Assembly (NCBI RefSeq): GCF_022761035.1
Contig: NZ_JAKWJP010000006.1
Coordinates: forward strand, 62,001-126,000
Origin: Microbacterium sp. SS28
GTDB lineage: Bacteria > Actinomycetota > Actinomycetes > Actinomycetales > Microbacteriaceae
Length of the DNA stretch: 64,000 nucleotides
Direction: 5' to 3'
This document shows positions 15,450-24,487 of this stretch, piece after piece; the stretch's first letter is position 1; each line of letters begins with the position of its first letter. Made by a program: the position numbers and the translations under genes. The notes below the pieces were generated by a model. It searched no databases, was not told the origin of the DNA, and saw nothing but the letters and a program-made list of their open reading frames with translations.

Positions 15450-16129
15450 TCAGCGTCCTGCTCGTCGACGACGACGCCCTGACCCTCGAGCTGCACCGCT
15501 CGTACCTCGAGCGGATCGAGGGATTCCGCGTGGTCGGCGAGTGCACGGGCGCGCGGGCCGCCGTGACGGCGATCCTCGAACAGCCGCCGCGCGAGGGCAT
15601 CGACCTCGTGCTGCTCGACATCACGATGCCCGACGGCACCGGGCTCGACGTCCTGCGGCACGTCCGCGCACGGGGCGGCGACGTCGACGTCATCGCCGTG
15701 ACGGGTGTGCGCGACGCGGAGGCCGTTCGCCAGATGGCGTCGCTCGGCGTCGCGCAGTATCTCGTGAAGCCGTTCTCGTTCGGCGTCTTCCGGGAGCGCC
15801 TCGAGCAGTACCGCACGTTCCGGCAGAAGGCGCAGGATGCCTCGGGCCAGGCGACGCAGGCCGAGATCGACGCGATGCTCGGCGCGATGCGCACGGCGGC
15901 ACCCGTCGCGCTCCCCAAGGGCCTGTCGTCCGAGAGCCTCGAGCGCGTGAGCGCCGAGGTGCGCGCGCACGGACCGCTCTCGGCGAGCGAGGCGGCAGAG
16001 CGGCTCGGGATGTCGCGGGTCGCCGCCCGCCGCTACCTCGAGCACCTCGCCGAAGCGGGACGCGTCAACCGGTCGCCGCGCTACGGGACGGCGGGAAGGC
16101 CGCAGTCGGAGTACCGCTGGCGCGGCTGA
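15446..16129 (+). CDS. CitB/DcuR-type response regulator
   Basis: 227 residues. Receiver domain with acidic pocket DDD near residue 10, phosphoacceptor Asp in LVLLDITMPDGTG and the conserved Lys in LVKPFSF; C-terminal helix-turn-helix (LSASEAAERLGMSRVAARRYLEHL) of the DcuR/CitB type. GTG start at 15446 overlaps the kinase stop, so both are made together. By family logic it activates the divergent dicarboxylate symporter when substrate is sensed. Confidence 0.9.
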   Translation: MISVLLVDDDALTLELHRSYLERIEGFRVVGECTGARAAVTAILEQPPREGIDLVLLDITMPDGTGLDVLRHVRARGGDVDVIAVTGVRDAEAVRQMASLGVAQYLVKPFSFGVFRERLEQYRTFRQKAQDASGQATQAEIDAMLGAMRTAAPVALPKGLSSESLERVSAEVRAHGPLSASEAAERLGMSRVAARRYLEHLAEAGRVNRSPRYGTAGRPQSEYRWRG

Positions 16130-16152
16130 GGCCTCAGCGGCTGAGGCCTCAG
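16123..16152. repeat. 15-bp tandem duplication spanning two converging stop codons
   Basis: CGGCTGAGGCCTCAG occurs twice back to back. Each copy contains the palindrome CTGAGGCCTCA, which supplies a TGA on both strands: the regulator stops in the first copy (16127-16129) and the glycosyltransferase fusion in the second (16151-16149). The palindromes may also serve as a small bidirectional terminator. Confidence 0.8.
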
Positions 16153-18119
16153 CGGGCGGGCGCCGTCACCGGCTTCGTGCCGCGACCGGGCAGCTCGATG
16201 TAGCCCGTGTGCTTCGCACGTCGCCCGTCGCCCGCCGTGCGCCCCCGGAGGCGCCGCCACACCCACGGCAGCGCGTCGCGCGCGAGCCACGACGACGAGG
16301 GCTCGGCCTCGTCGTCGGCGTGCAGGGCGGCGTCGAGCTCGCCGAGCGCCTCGGCGTCCCGGACCCCGAGCGCCTCCGCGGCGCGGTACGCGAGGAACCG
16401 GTGCCCGCGCGAGCGCAGGTGAACCTTGTCGGACGCCCACAGCGCGACGTCGCCGATCGCGGGCTGCGCCTCGAGGTCGAGGAGGATCGCGCCGGTCTCG
16501 CGCGCGATGCGCCGCAGCTCGCTGTTGAAGACGGCGAAGCGCCGGGCGAACAGCATTGCGGCGCGGCGGCGCGGCAGGAACGGCGTCACGAGCAGGACGT
16601 CGGCGCCCGTCGCCCGCAGGGCGCGGACGGCTCCCTCGAGCTCCGCCGCGAGCGCGATCGGCGCTGCCCGGCGGGCGACGAGATCGTTCGAGCCCATGAG
16701 GATCGAGACGAGGTCGGGTCGCAGAGCCAGCGCCTGCGGAAGCTGCTCCGTCGTCAGGTCGCGGATGCGCCGGCTGCGCACGGCGAGATTGGCGTACCGG
16801 AATCCCCTCGCGCCATCGGCGGCGAGCAGCTGGGCGACGCGGTCGGCCCATCCGCGGTACTGTCCGGGGAGCATCCGCGAGGTGTCGCACAGCCCCTCAG
16901 TGAGCGAGTCGCCGAGAGCGACGAAGCGCCCGAAGCGGCGCCGGGCCATGCCTTCCACGGCAGGAGGGACCGACGGCCGCGTCGCGCCCCGGGCGAGCAG
17001 GGCGTCGTCGATGGGACGCAGCATCCGTGCCTCTGCATAGTGCTCGACGAGCTGACCGGAGAGCGCGTGCCACGTGCGGTCGCGAACGGATTCGCGCGCC
17101 GCACGGCCGAAGGCGCGGCGCTTGGCCTCGTCGCCTGTGAGGTCCTCGACGCGGGCGCGCAGGTCGACGAGGTCGCCCGGACGGTAGAGCCAGCCGTCGA
17201 TGCTGCTGCGAACGAGGTCGACGGGACCGCCAGTGCCCGTCGCGACGACCGGGACGCCGCTCGCGAGCGCCTCCTGGATCGTCTGGCCGAACGTCTCGCT
17301 CTCGCCCGGGTGGACGAAGACGTCGAAGCCGGCGACCGCCTCGGCGAGCGCCTCCCCCGAGAGATGGCCTGTGAAGACGGCGGTGGGCAGGAGGCGCTCG
17401 AGAGCGGCGCGCGAGGGGCCGTCGCCGACGATGACGAGCCGCGCACCGGGGATCCCGACGAGCGCCCGGAGGTCCTCGACCTGCTTCTCGGGTGCGAGGC
17501 GTCCGACGTAGCCGACGACGAGCTCGCCGGCGGCGACGGACTGCCGCCACGCGTCGCTGCGGCGGGCGGGTGCGAAGCGCTCGGCGTCGACCCCGCGCCC
17601 CCAGCGCCGCAGCCGGTCGACGCCGAGCGCCTCGAGCTGGCGCGCCGACGCCGACGACGGCACGAGCGTGAGGGTCGCGCGTCGGTGCAGCCGCGACACG
17701 TGCGCCCCCACGAGAGCCGTGGCCCGCGGCATCCCGTACTTCTCGGCGTATGCGACGACGTCGGTCTGGTACACCGCGACCGACGGGATGCGCAGCGCAT
17801 GCGCGGCAGCGATGCCCTGCCAGCCGAGAACGAAGGGCGATGCGAGGTGTACGACGTCGGGGCGGAACTCGCGCAGAATCGCCGTGAGCCGCGCCGCCCG
17901 CGCGAACACGACGCGCACCTCGGGATACGACGGGAGCGGCACCGAGCGCAGGAGTTCTGCACGGGCGCCGTGGAGCTCGCCGCCGGGGTCGCCCGCGCGG
18001 GGAGCGATGACGAGGGTCTCGTGGCCGGCGTCGGCGAAGTGCCGCAGGATCTGGAGCACCGATCCCGTCACGCCGTTCATGTGCGGGAGGAAGGATTCTG
18101 CGAGGATCGCGACTCTCAC
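16149..18119 (-). CDS. GT4 glycosyltransferase fused to SGNH/GDSL hydrolase
   Basis: 656 residues in one frame. Residues 1-370 are a GT-B, family-4 glycosyltransferase like mannosyltransferases of actinobacterial lipid synthesis: LPHMNGVTGS donor loop, GYVGRLAPEKQ, and HPGESETFGQTIQEALASG with the E-x7-E motif. Residues about 397-610 are a complete SGNH hydrolase: GDSLTEG (Ser405), GSNDL, and DKVHLRSRGH with Asp and His. Sugar transfer to a lipid followed by deacylation, or the reverse, is only an inference. GTG 18119 chosen as the GT fold begins there; GGAGGC precedes it. Confidence 0.88.
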   Translation of the reverse strand: MRVAILAESFLPHMNGVTGSVLQILRHFADAGHETLVIAPRAGDPGGELHGARAELLRSVPLPSYPEVRVVFARAARLTAILREFRPDVVHLASPFVLGWQGIAAAHALRIPSVAVYQTDVVAYAEKYGMPRATALVGAHVSRLHRRATLTLVPSSASARQLEALGVDRLRRWGRGVDAERFAPARRSDAWRQSVAAGELVVGYVGRLAPEKQVEDLRALVGIPGARLVIVGDGPSRAALERLLPTAVFTGHLSGEALAEAVAGFDVFVHPGESETFGQTIQEALASGVPVVATGTGGPVDLVRSSIDGWLYRPGDLVDLRARVEDLTGDEAKRRAFGRAARESVRDRTWHALSGQLVEHYAEARMLRPIDDALLARGATRPSVPPAVEGMARRRFGRFVALGDSLTEGLCDTSRMLPGQYRGWADRVAQLLAADGARGFRYANLAVRSRRIRDLTTEQLPQALALRPDLVSILMGSNDLVARRAAPIALAAELEGAVRALRATGADVLLVTPFLPRRRAAMLFARRFAVFNSELRRIARETGAILLDLEAQPAIGDVALWASDKVHLRSRGHRFLAYRAAEALGVRDAEALGELDAALHADDEAEPSSSWLARDALPWVWRRLRGRTAGDGRRAKHTGYIELPGRGTKPVTAPAR

Positions 18120-18258
18120 GCCTCCAGCGTGGCGGTCAGGAAGACGACGGATGCCGCGAAACGGCCCGCGGCGCGGACTGTTCATCCGATGCACCACGCC
18201 GCGTCACCTGTCGTGCGCCGTTGGGTAGCCGTTCACGCTCGACTGGTAGCCACGACGC

Positions 18259-18858
18259 GTGACCGATGACTGGCTCACGGCGCTCGCGGGGAGTCCCGTC
18301 GCGCTGCCGCTGCTGTTCGCGCTCGTCCTGGGGGACGCCTTCCTCGTGCTCGTCCCCGGCGAGGCGGCCGTCACGGCGTTCGGCGCGCTCGCGGTGTCGA
18401 CGGGCGCTCCGCCGCTCGTCGCCGTGGTGACGGTCGCCGCCCTTGCCGCCGGGTGCGGGGACGCCTGCTGCTACCTCGTGGGCCGGCGCGTCGGCCTGCA
18501 CCGGTGGCGCTGGATGCGCGCGGCGCGCACGCAGGCGGCCTTCGCGTGGGCGCGCACGCGCCTCGACGAGCGCACGGCGCTCGTGCTCTTCACAGCGCGG
18601 TTCATCCCCTTCGCGCGCCTCGCCGTCAATCTCGTCGCGGGTGCCTCGCGGCTGCCCGCACCCCGCTATCTCGCCGTCGCGGGCGGCGCCGCCCTCGCGT
18701 GGGCGCTCTACCAGGCGCTGCTCGGGGCGGCCGTCGCGGCGATCCTGCCGGGCGGCTCGGTGGTCGCGGTCGCCGTCTCGGTCGTCGTCGCGGTCGGGAT
18801 CGGGCTCGGGCTGGACGCGGTGCTCGCGCGCAGCCGGAGGCGCTCGACCGAACCGTGA
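18259..18858 (+). CDS. DedA/SNARE-associated family membrane protein
   Basis: 199 residues, five hydrophobic segments. VPGEAAVTAFGALA, GDACCYLVGRRVG and the conserved FTARFIPFARLAVNLVAGASR motif are DedA signatures; family members act as proton-driven lipid (undecaprenyl phosphate or phospholipid) flippases. GTG 18259 is 6 nt after TAGCCA, so the start may be leaderless. Divergent from the glycosyltransferase fusion. Confidence 0.85.
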   Translation: MTDDWLTALAGSPVALPLLFALVLGDAFLVLVPGEAAVTAFGALAVSTGAPPLVAVVTVAALAAGCGDACCYLVGRRVGLHRWRWMRAARTQAAFAWARTRLDERTALVLFTARFIPFARLAVNLVAGASRLPAPRYLAVAGGAALAWALYQALLGAAVAAILPGGSVVAVAVSVVVAVGIGLGLDAVLARSRRRSTEP

Positions 18859-18895
18859 GCGGATGGTGTCACCGGCCCACGGCAGGATGGGAGCC

Positions 18896-19720
18896 ATGGC
18901 GGAGCCGAGCGACGACTGGACCGGATACGATCCCGACTTCCTCGGGGCTGCGGTGCCCCTCCCCACTCCGCTGGGCGATGAGGAGGTCGTCGCCCTCACC
19001 TACCCCCGCTTCACGGTGCTCGTCGAGACGGCGCGGCGGTTCGCGATCTCGACCGGGGTCAACATCGACGGAGCCGCGCTGCGCGACCTCGCACGGCGCG
19101 GCGACTGGGATCTCGACCCGCGCCTCCCCGCCTCCGATCAGGCCGGCCCCGGCGTCTACACGGCCAACGACCTCGACCGCGGGCACCTCGTGCGGCGGCG
19201 CGACCCGGGCTGGGGAACCGAGGCCGAGGCCCGCGCGGCGATGGGCGCGACCTTCTTCTACCCCAACGCCGCGCCGCAGGCCGCGGGCTTCAACCAGTCC
19301 AAGGAGCTCTGGCTCGGACTCGAGGATCACGTCCTGGCATACGCCGACGCGACGGATCAGCGCGTCTCGGTGTTCACGGCGCCCGTGCTCGCGGCCGGCG
19401 ACCCGCCGTACCGCGGCATCCGGGTGCCCCGACGGTTCTGGAAGATCGCGGCCTGGTCGACGGGCGACGGGAACGGAGAGCTCGCGGCGGCCGGCTTCGT
19501 GCTGGATCAGACCGAGCTCGTCGATGCCGCGATCGGGCAGGGCGCCGTCGCGCCGCTCGGCGGCTTCCGCACCTTCCAGGTGCCGATCGCCGACATCGAG
19601 CCGCTCGCGGGGATCGATCTCGGCCCTCTCGTCGCGGCGGACGTGCTGCCGAACGCCGAGACGGCGCGCCCCACGGCATGGAAGCCGCTGAGCGCGCCGT
19701 CTGAGATCGAGCTGAGCTGA
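18896..19720 (+). CDS. DNA/RNA non-specific endonuclease (NUC1 / beta-beta-alpha-Me family)
   Basis: 274 residues. DLDRGHLVRRRD is the DRGH motif with the catalytic His, and PNAAPQAAGFNQSKELWLGLED gives the metal-binding Asn and Glu downstream. The family cuts single- and double-stranded DNA and RNA. There is no signal peptide or lipobox in the N-terminus (MAEPSDDWTGYDPDF), unlike secreted members, and no immunity-like gene is adjacent. CAGGAT lies 7 nt before ATG 18896. Located 37 nt after the DedA gene. Confidence 0.82.
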   Translation: MAEPSDDWTGYDPDFLGAAVPLPTPLGDEEVVALTYPRFTVLVETARRFAISTGVNIDGAALRDLARRGDWDLDPRLPASDQAGPGVYTANDLDRGHLVRRRDPGWGTEAEARAAMGATFFYPNAAPQAAGFNQSKELWLGLEDHVLAYADATDQRVSVFTAPVLAAGDPPYRGIRVPRRFWKIAAWSTGDGNGELAAAGFVLDQTELVDAAIGQGAVAPLGGFRTFQVPIADIEPLAGIDLGPLVAADVLPNAETARPTAWKPLSAPSEIELS

Positions 19721-19723
19721 GCC

Positions 19724-20368
19724 CTACTCCCCCGCGAGACCGCCGAGCAGGTGGCCGAACGAGCGGCCCTCGCCGAGGTAGCTCGCCGGGTCGAAGGGGT
19801 CGAGGGATGTCTCGGCCTCACGCCGCGCGATGGCGTCCGCGAGCTCGCGGGCTCCGCGCGAGATCCGCTCGCCGAGCGGAGCGACCTGGTCGGCCGACCC
19901 GCCCCAGTCCGCCGAAGCCGCGAAGACGCCGGTCGAGACGGCCTCGGCGTGCAGGTAGGCGAACAGCGGCCGGATCGCGTAGTCGATCGCGAGCGAGTGC
20001 CGCGGCGTTCCCGCGTTCGCGCCGATCAGGACGGGCTTGCCCGTGAGGGCGTCGGGGTCGATCACGTCGATGAACGACTTGAAGAGGCCCGAGTAGCTCG
20101 TCGAGAAGATCGGCGTCACGGCGATGAGGGCGTCGGACGAGACGACGGTGTTGATCATCGAGTCGAGCGCGGGCGGAGCGAACCCCGTCAGCATGTTGTT
20201 CGTGATGTCGTGCGCGTAGTCGCGCAGCTCGAACACGTCGACCTCGGCCTCGATGTCGCGCTCCGCGAGAGCCTTGACGGTCGCCGCCGCGAGGCGGTCG
20301 GCGAGCATGCGCGTGGACGAGGGGTTCGAGAGTCCCGCCGAGACGACGGCGATCCTGCGAGCGGTCAT
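19724..20368 (-). CDS. LLM-partnered NADPH-dependent FMN reductase (CE1759 type)
   Basis: 214 residues of the flavodoxin-like FMN reductase fold: VVSAGLSNPSSTRMLAD for phosphate binding, TPIFSTSYSGLFKSFIDVI and GKPVLIGANAGTPRHS for the flavin. It supplies reduced FMN to the luciferase-like monooxygenase encoded immediately upstream; the pair matches the TIGR04036/TIGR04037 duo as I recall it. ATG 20368 begins one nucleotide after the upstream TGA, so translation is coupled. Confidence 0.87.
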   Translation of the reverse strand: MTARRIAVVSAGLSNPSSTRMLADRLAAATVKALAERDIEAEVDVFELRDYAHDITNNMLTGFAPPALDSMINTVVSSDALIAVTPIFSTSYSGLFKSFIDVIDPDALTGKPVLIGANAGTPRHSLAIDYAIRPLFAYLHAEAVSTGVFAASADWGGSADQVAPLGERISRGARELADAIARREAETSLDPFDPASYLGEGRSFGHLLGGLAGE

Positions 20369-20369
20369 G

Positions 20370-21596
20370 TCACGCCTCCTTACGGCCGAGGCCGAACGCC
20401 GCGCCGGCCGGCGCGGGGGTGTCCTGATAGGGGCTGTCGCCGACGAGGTTGTCGCCGCGGTTCGCACCCGGAACAGCCTGGCGCGGGGCCTCGTCGCCGT
20501 ACTTGGCGGCCACGAGGTTCGCGTGGGTCGGGGCATCCGGAATGTTCTCCGGGCGGTTCTTCGCGAGCTCGCGACGCAGCACCGGGACGACCTCGCCGCC
20601 CAGGATGTCGAGCTGCTCGAGCACCGTCTTCAGCGGCAGACCCGCGTGGTCGACGAGGAACAGCTGACGCTGGTAGTCGCCGTAGTAGTCGCGCATCGAG
20701 GCGTAGCGGTCGATGACCTGCTGCGGCGAGCCGACCGTGAGGGGCGTCATCTCGCTGAAGTCCTCGAGGCTCGGGCCGTGTCCGTAGACGGGCGCGTTGT
20801 CGAAGTACGGGCGGAACTGCGTGACGGCGTCCTGCGACTTCGCGGCCATGAAGACCTGGCCGCCGAGACCCACGATCGCCTGCTCGGGCGTCCCGTGGCC
20901 GTAGTGCGCGTAGCGCTGACGGTAGAGCGCGATGAGGCGCTGGTAGTGCTCCTTGGGCCAGAAGATGTTGTTCGCGAAGAAGCCGTCTCCGTAGTACGCG
21001 GCCTGCTCGGCGATCTCGGGGGTGCGGATCGAGCCGTGCCACACGAAGGGGGCGACGCCGTCGAGCGGGCGGGGTGTCGAGGTGAAGCCCTGCAGCGGAG
21101 TGCGGAATTTGCCCTCCCAGTCCACGACGTCCTCCCGCCACAGACGGTGCAGCAGGTTGTAGTTCTCGATCGCGAGCGGGAGTCCCTGGCGGATGTCCTG
21201 GCCGAACCAGGGGTAGACCGGACCCGTGTTGCCGCGGCCGATCATCAGGTCGGCGCGGCCGCCCGAGACATGCTGCAGCATCGCGAAGTCCTCGGCGATC
21301 TTCACCGGGTCGTTCGTCGTGATGAGGGTCGTCGCGGTCGACAGGACGAGTCGCTCGGTCTGGGCCGCGATGTAGGCGAGCGTCGTCGTGGGTGAAGAGG
21401 ACCAGAACGGCGGGTTGTGGTGCTCACCGACGGCGTAGACGTCGAGGCCCACCTCCTCGGCGTGCTTCGCGATGGTCACGGCGGCGCGGATCTTCTCCGC
21501 CTCGCTGGGGGTGCGTCCCGTCGTCGGGTCCTCGGTGATGTCGCTCACCGAGAAGATGCCGAACTGCATTCCGGGCCACGTTGTGGTCTCGCTCAC
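20370..21596 (-). CDS. LLM class flavin-dependent oxidoreductase (CE1758 type)
   Basis: About 408 residues, luciferase-like TIM barrel. FGIFSVSDITEDPTTGRTPSE at the start and GEHHNPPFWSSSP, with VMIGRGNTG-like LMIGRGNTGP, are typical. It uses reduced FMN and oxygen to oxidise an unidentified organic substrate. GTG 21596 is preferred (GGAAGAG just upstream); an ATG at 21629 in frame is possible. A low-GC stretch (21640-21700) upstream carries a near-palindrome ATACATTCAGATGCAT that could be an operator. Confidence 0.87.
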   Translation of the reverse strand: MSETTTWPGMQFGIFSVSDITEDPTTGRTPSEAEKIRAAVTIAKHAEEVGLDVYAVGEHHNPPFWSSSPTTTLAYIAAQTERLVLSTATTLITTNDPVKIAEDFAMLQHVSGGRADLMIGRGNTGPVYPWFGQDIRQGLPLAIENYNLLHRLWREDVVDWEGKFRTPLQGFTSTPRPLDGVAPFVWHGSIRTPEIAEQAAYYGDGFFANNIFWPKEHYQRLIALYRQRYAHYGHGTPEQAIVGLGGQVFMAAKSQDAVTQFRPYFDNAPVYGHGPSLEDFSEMTPLTVGSPQQVIDRYASMRDYYGDYQRQLFLVDHAGLPLKTVLEQLDILGGEVVPVLRRELAKNRPENIPDAPTHANLVAAKYGDEAPRQAVPGANRGDNLVGDSPYQDTPAPAGAAFGLGRKEA

Positions 21597-21709
21597 GATC
21601 TCTTCCCGCTTCCCGGATGTTCGTGACATCCGTTTCTATGCATCTGAATGTATCTCGTGCAACGCATCCCCTGCAAAGTTATTCCCGAGATCTGCGGAGG
21701 ATCTGAGAA

Positions 21710-23170
21710 CTATCGCGCGGGGAGGCCCCGCAGCTCGTCCGCCCTCGGCGCGTACTCGGTTGCCCCGCCCTGGCCGTCGAAGACGCGCACGGGCCGGCGC
21801 GACGACCACGCCTCCCACCCCGGATCGCCGTCTGCGACGAACGCGACCCAGGCTGCGTGCATCTCGCGACCGAGATGTCTCGGGCCGTCCGTGCCGCCGA
21901 GGGCGACGGCATCCGGGATGTCGAGGTTGTCGAAGACGAAGCCGAGCTCCATCGCATGCGCCGCGCCGAGCCCGTCGACGGGGCTCCGCCAGCGGAACTC
22001 GTAGACGTGGGTCGAGGCGGGAGCGCCGATGCGGCTGTCGGCGAATCGCGTGTGCGGGCCGCGCAGGATCATGTCGGTCACGACCTCGCCGAGGATCTCG
22101 CCCGGCAGCGCCTCGGGGCGGCGGCGCCGGTGGGCCGCCACGATGCGCCGGGGCACACGCGCCGACGCGCGGGCGATCTCGAGCGTCGCGCGCCCGACCT
22201 TCGTCAGCACACCCGTCGGAACGAACCAGAGGCGGTACTCCTCGCTCGTCGTGCCGATGAGTACCGGGATGCCGCGGCCCGCGCCGCGCAGCAGCGTCGT
22301 GTACGGATCGGCGGGCACTGCCTCGCCGCCGATCGCGAGGGCGACGGCGGGGCCGCCTCCGATCGGCGACCCGCCGGACGACAGCGCCGTCTGCGCGGCG
22401 ACGAGGACGGCGGGTTCGACCGACGAGAAGCCCGCCCGCGTCGCCGCGATGCGCAGCCGTTTGGCGACGAGGCGCGAGAAGCGGGCGGCCTTGCGGAGCG
22501 GCTGGGCCTTCATGGGGCCGCTCTGCAGGATGACCTGGTCGAACAGCTCGCGGGCCTGCGGCAGCGCAAGCAACGCCGTGAGCGTCGCGGCGCCGGCGGA
22601 ATGCCCCATGGCCGTGACCCGGGCGGGGTCGCCGCCGAAGGCCGCGATCTCGCGGCGCACCCAGCGCAGCGCCGCCTGCTGGTCGAGCACACCGAGATCG
22701 AACGGCGCGTCGTCGAGCACGGCGAAACCCTCCTGCCCGACGCGATACTGGATCGAGACGTAGACGACGCCGTCGCGCGCGAAGGTCGAGCCGTCGTAGC
22801 CCTCGAGCGCGGCAGACCCTCGAGTCAGGGCTCCCCCGTGGACGAAGACGAGCACGGGCAGCGCGGTCCCCTCGGCGCGATCCGCGGGTGTCCAGACGTT
22901 GACGGTCAGGATGTCGTCCCCCGCGATCTCGACGGTCGGCAGGTACTTCTCGAGTCCTCCCCTGTACGGCGCCTGCGGGGCCGTGGGACCGAAGGCCGCG
23001 GCATCCCGGACCCCCTCCCACACATCGGGCGGCTGGGGCGGCGCGAAGCGCCGGTCGCCGAACGGCGGGGCCGCGTACGGGATGCCGAGATAGCGGTCGA
23101 CCGCGCCCTCCCGCGTGCCGCGCACCTCGCCGGTCGACACGGTCACGACGGCTGCGTCGACTCGGGGCAT
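21710..23170 (-). CDS. type-B carboxylesterase/lipase
   Basis: 486 residues of the alpha/beta-hydrolase COesterase family. RYLGIPYAAPPFGDRRF is the N-terminal signature, FVHGGALTRGS the oxyanion hole, AMGHSAGAATL the nucleophile elbow (here GHSAG instead of the usual GESAG), and AAHAMELGFVFDN the His region. Hydrolyses carboxylic esters; natural substrate unknown. No signal peptide, so cytoplasmic. ATG 23170 follows GGAGAG. Divergent from the acyltransferase. Confidence 0.88.
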   Translation of the reverse strand: MPRVDAAVVTVSTGEVRGTREGAVDRYLGIPYAAPPFGDRRFAPPQPPDVWEGVRDAAAFGPTAPQAPYRGGLEKYLPTVEIAGDDILTVNVWTPADRAEGTALPVLVFVHGGALTRGSAALEGYDGSTFARDGVVYVSIQYRVGQEGFAVLDDAPFDLGVLDQQAALRWVRREIAAFGGDPARVTAMGHSAGAATLTALLALPQARELFDQVILQSGPMKAQPLRKAARFSRLVAKRLRIAATRAGFSSVEPAVLVAAQTALSSGGSPIGGGPAVALAIGGEAVPADPYTTLLRGAGRGIPVLIGTTSEEYRLWFVPTGVLTKVGRATLEIARASARVPRRIVAAHRRRRPEALPGEILGEVVTDMILRGPHTRFADSRIGAPASTHVYEFRWRSPVDGLGAAHAMELGFVFDNLDIPDAVALGGTDGPRHLGREMHAAWVAFVADGDPGWEAWSSRRPVRVFDGQGGATEYAPRADELRGLPAR

Positions 23171-23290
23171 TCGGGCTCTCCTTCGAATCCGCAGAGGGTC
23201 GGGATGCGACGCTCCCCGCGGGAGTCGCGCGCATCCGGCTCTCGGACGACGTGACGCCAAGGTCCCCAGGATAGGGTGGCCATCGCCCTC

Positions 23291-24487
23291 ATGAGCGAGA
23301 AGAACGATCCGCCGCCCGACGCGAAAGCTCCGCCCGTCGCCCCCGCGACCGGGTCGGTCGGAGTGCCGCGACCCAAGCGCCGCGTGCCGTTCTGGGACAA
23401 CGCGCGCTTCGCGTGCATCGTGCTCGTCGTGCTGGGGCACGCGACGCAGCGTCTGACGTACGACTCCGATATCGCGCTCGGGCTGTACCTGCTGATCTAC
23501 GCGTTCCACATGCCGGCGTTCGCCGTGATCTCGGGCTATTTCTCACGCAGTGGCGCGCCCACCCGCACGCAGATGGCGCGCGTGATCACCGACATCCTGC
23601 TCCCCTACTTCATCTTCGAAGCTGTCTGGACCCTCACGAAGTGGATCGTCGAGGGGCAGGCGAACCCCAATCCGACGCAGCCGTCGTGGACGCTGTGGTT
23701 CCTGCTCGCGCTCGGCATCTTCCGTCTCGTGCTGCCGTACCTCGCGCTGCTGCGCTGGCCGCTGCTGTGGACCGTCGTCATCTCGATCGGCGCGGGCTAT
23801 CTGCCCAACATCGATTCGACGCTCTCGCTCTCGCGGACGCTGGGGCTGCTGCCCTTCTTCACGCTCGGCTGGTGGCTGCACGAGCACGACGTCGTTGCGC
23901 GCTTCCGGCTCCTCGGCCGGCGGCCGTGGTGGGTCTTCGCGGCGTCGATCGCCGTGTTCGCCCTCGCGGGGCTGAGCGCGTGGCTCTTCGTCGACGACTG
24001 GCGCGCCATGAACCTGCGGGAATGGCTCTTCTACGACGAGAACTACTCGGCGATCGGCGGGACGCAGTGGTGGGCCGGCGGCGTGCGCCTCGCCCTCATG
24101 ATCGTCGCGATCGTGCTGGGTACGGCGTTCTTCGCACTCGTCCCGCGCGGCTCGCACTGGTGGACCCACTTCGGCCAGTACACGATGTACGTCTACCTGC
24201 TGCACTCGTTCGTGCTGTACCCGTTCCGCGAGTCGGGGCTCCTGCGCGATCTCGAACCGACGTGGCTGTGGCTGCCGATCGTCGTGGTCGCGTCGGTGCT
24301 CGTCGCGCTCGCGCTCGCGACGAAGCCCATGCGGCGCGTCTTCCGGCCGCTCGTCGAGCCGCGACCCGCGTGGCTGTTCGCCGATCCGGGCCTCGCGCGA
24401 CGCGAAGGACACCGCAGCGACCCGACGGGGTCGAGGCGCCCTCGCGGCGCTGAGCCGAGGCATCCGGATCCGCGCCGCAGCAGCTGA
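23291..24487 (+). CDS. acyltransferase family (type 3) integral membrane protein
   Basis: About 398 residues. After a Pro-rich cytoplasmic N-terminus come WDNARFACIVLVVLGHATQ, with the conserved arginine and His of the type-3 acyltransferase family, and AFHMPAFAVISGYFS, then around ten membrane helices. Such proteins O-acetylate surface sugars or antibiotics. ATG 23291 is used; GTG 23276 in frame is an alternative, with TAGGGT just before. Its TGA abuts the opposite gene's stop. Confidence 0.85.
   Translation: MSEKNDPPPDAKAPPVAPATGSVGVPRPKRRVPFWDNARFACIVLVVLGHATQRLTYDSDIALGLYLLIYAFHMPAFAVISGYFSRSGAPTRTQMARVITDILLPYFIFEAVWTLTKWIVEGQANPNPTQPSWTLWFLLALGIFRLVLPYLALLRWPLLWTVVISIGAGYLPNIDSTLSLSRTLGLLPFFTLGWWLHEHDVVARFRLLGRRPWWVFAASIAVFALAGLSAWLFVDDWRAMNLREWLFYDENYSAIGGTQWWAGGVRLALMIVAIVLGTAFFALVPRGSHWWTHFGQYTMYVYLLHSFVLYPFRESGLLRDLEPTWLWLPIVVVASVLVALALATKPMRRVFRPLVEPRPAWLFADPGLARREGHRSDPTGSRRPRGAEPRHPDPRRSS

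Noticed and set aside
16209..18269. 686-residue plus-strand open frame opposite the glycosyltransferase-SGNH gene
   Set aside because: No conserved motif and Arg/Asp/Ala-rich composition; minus-strand protein is convincing.
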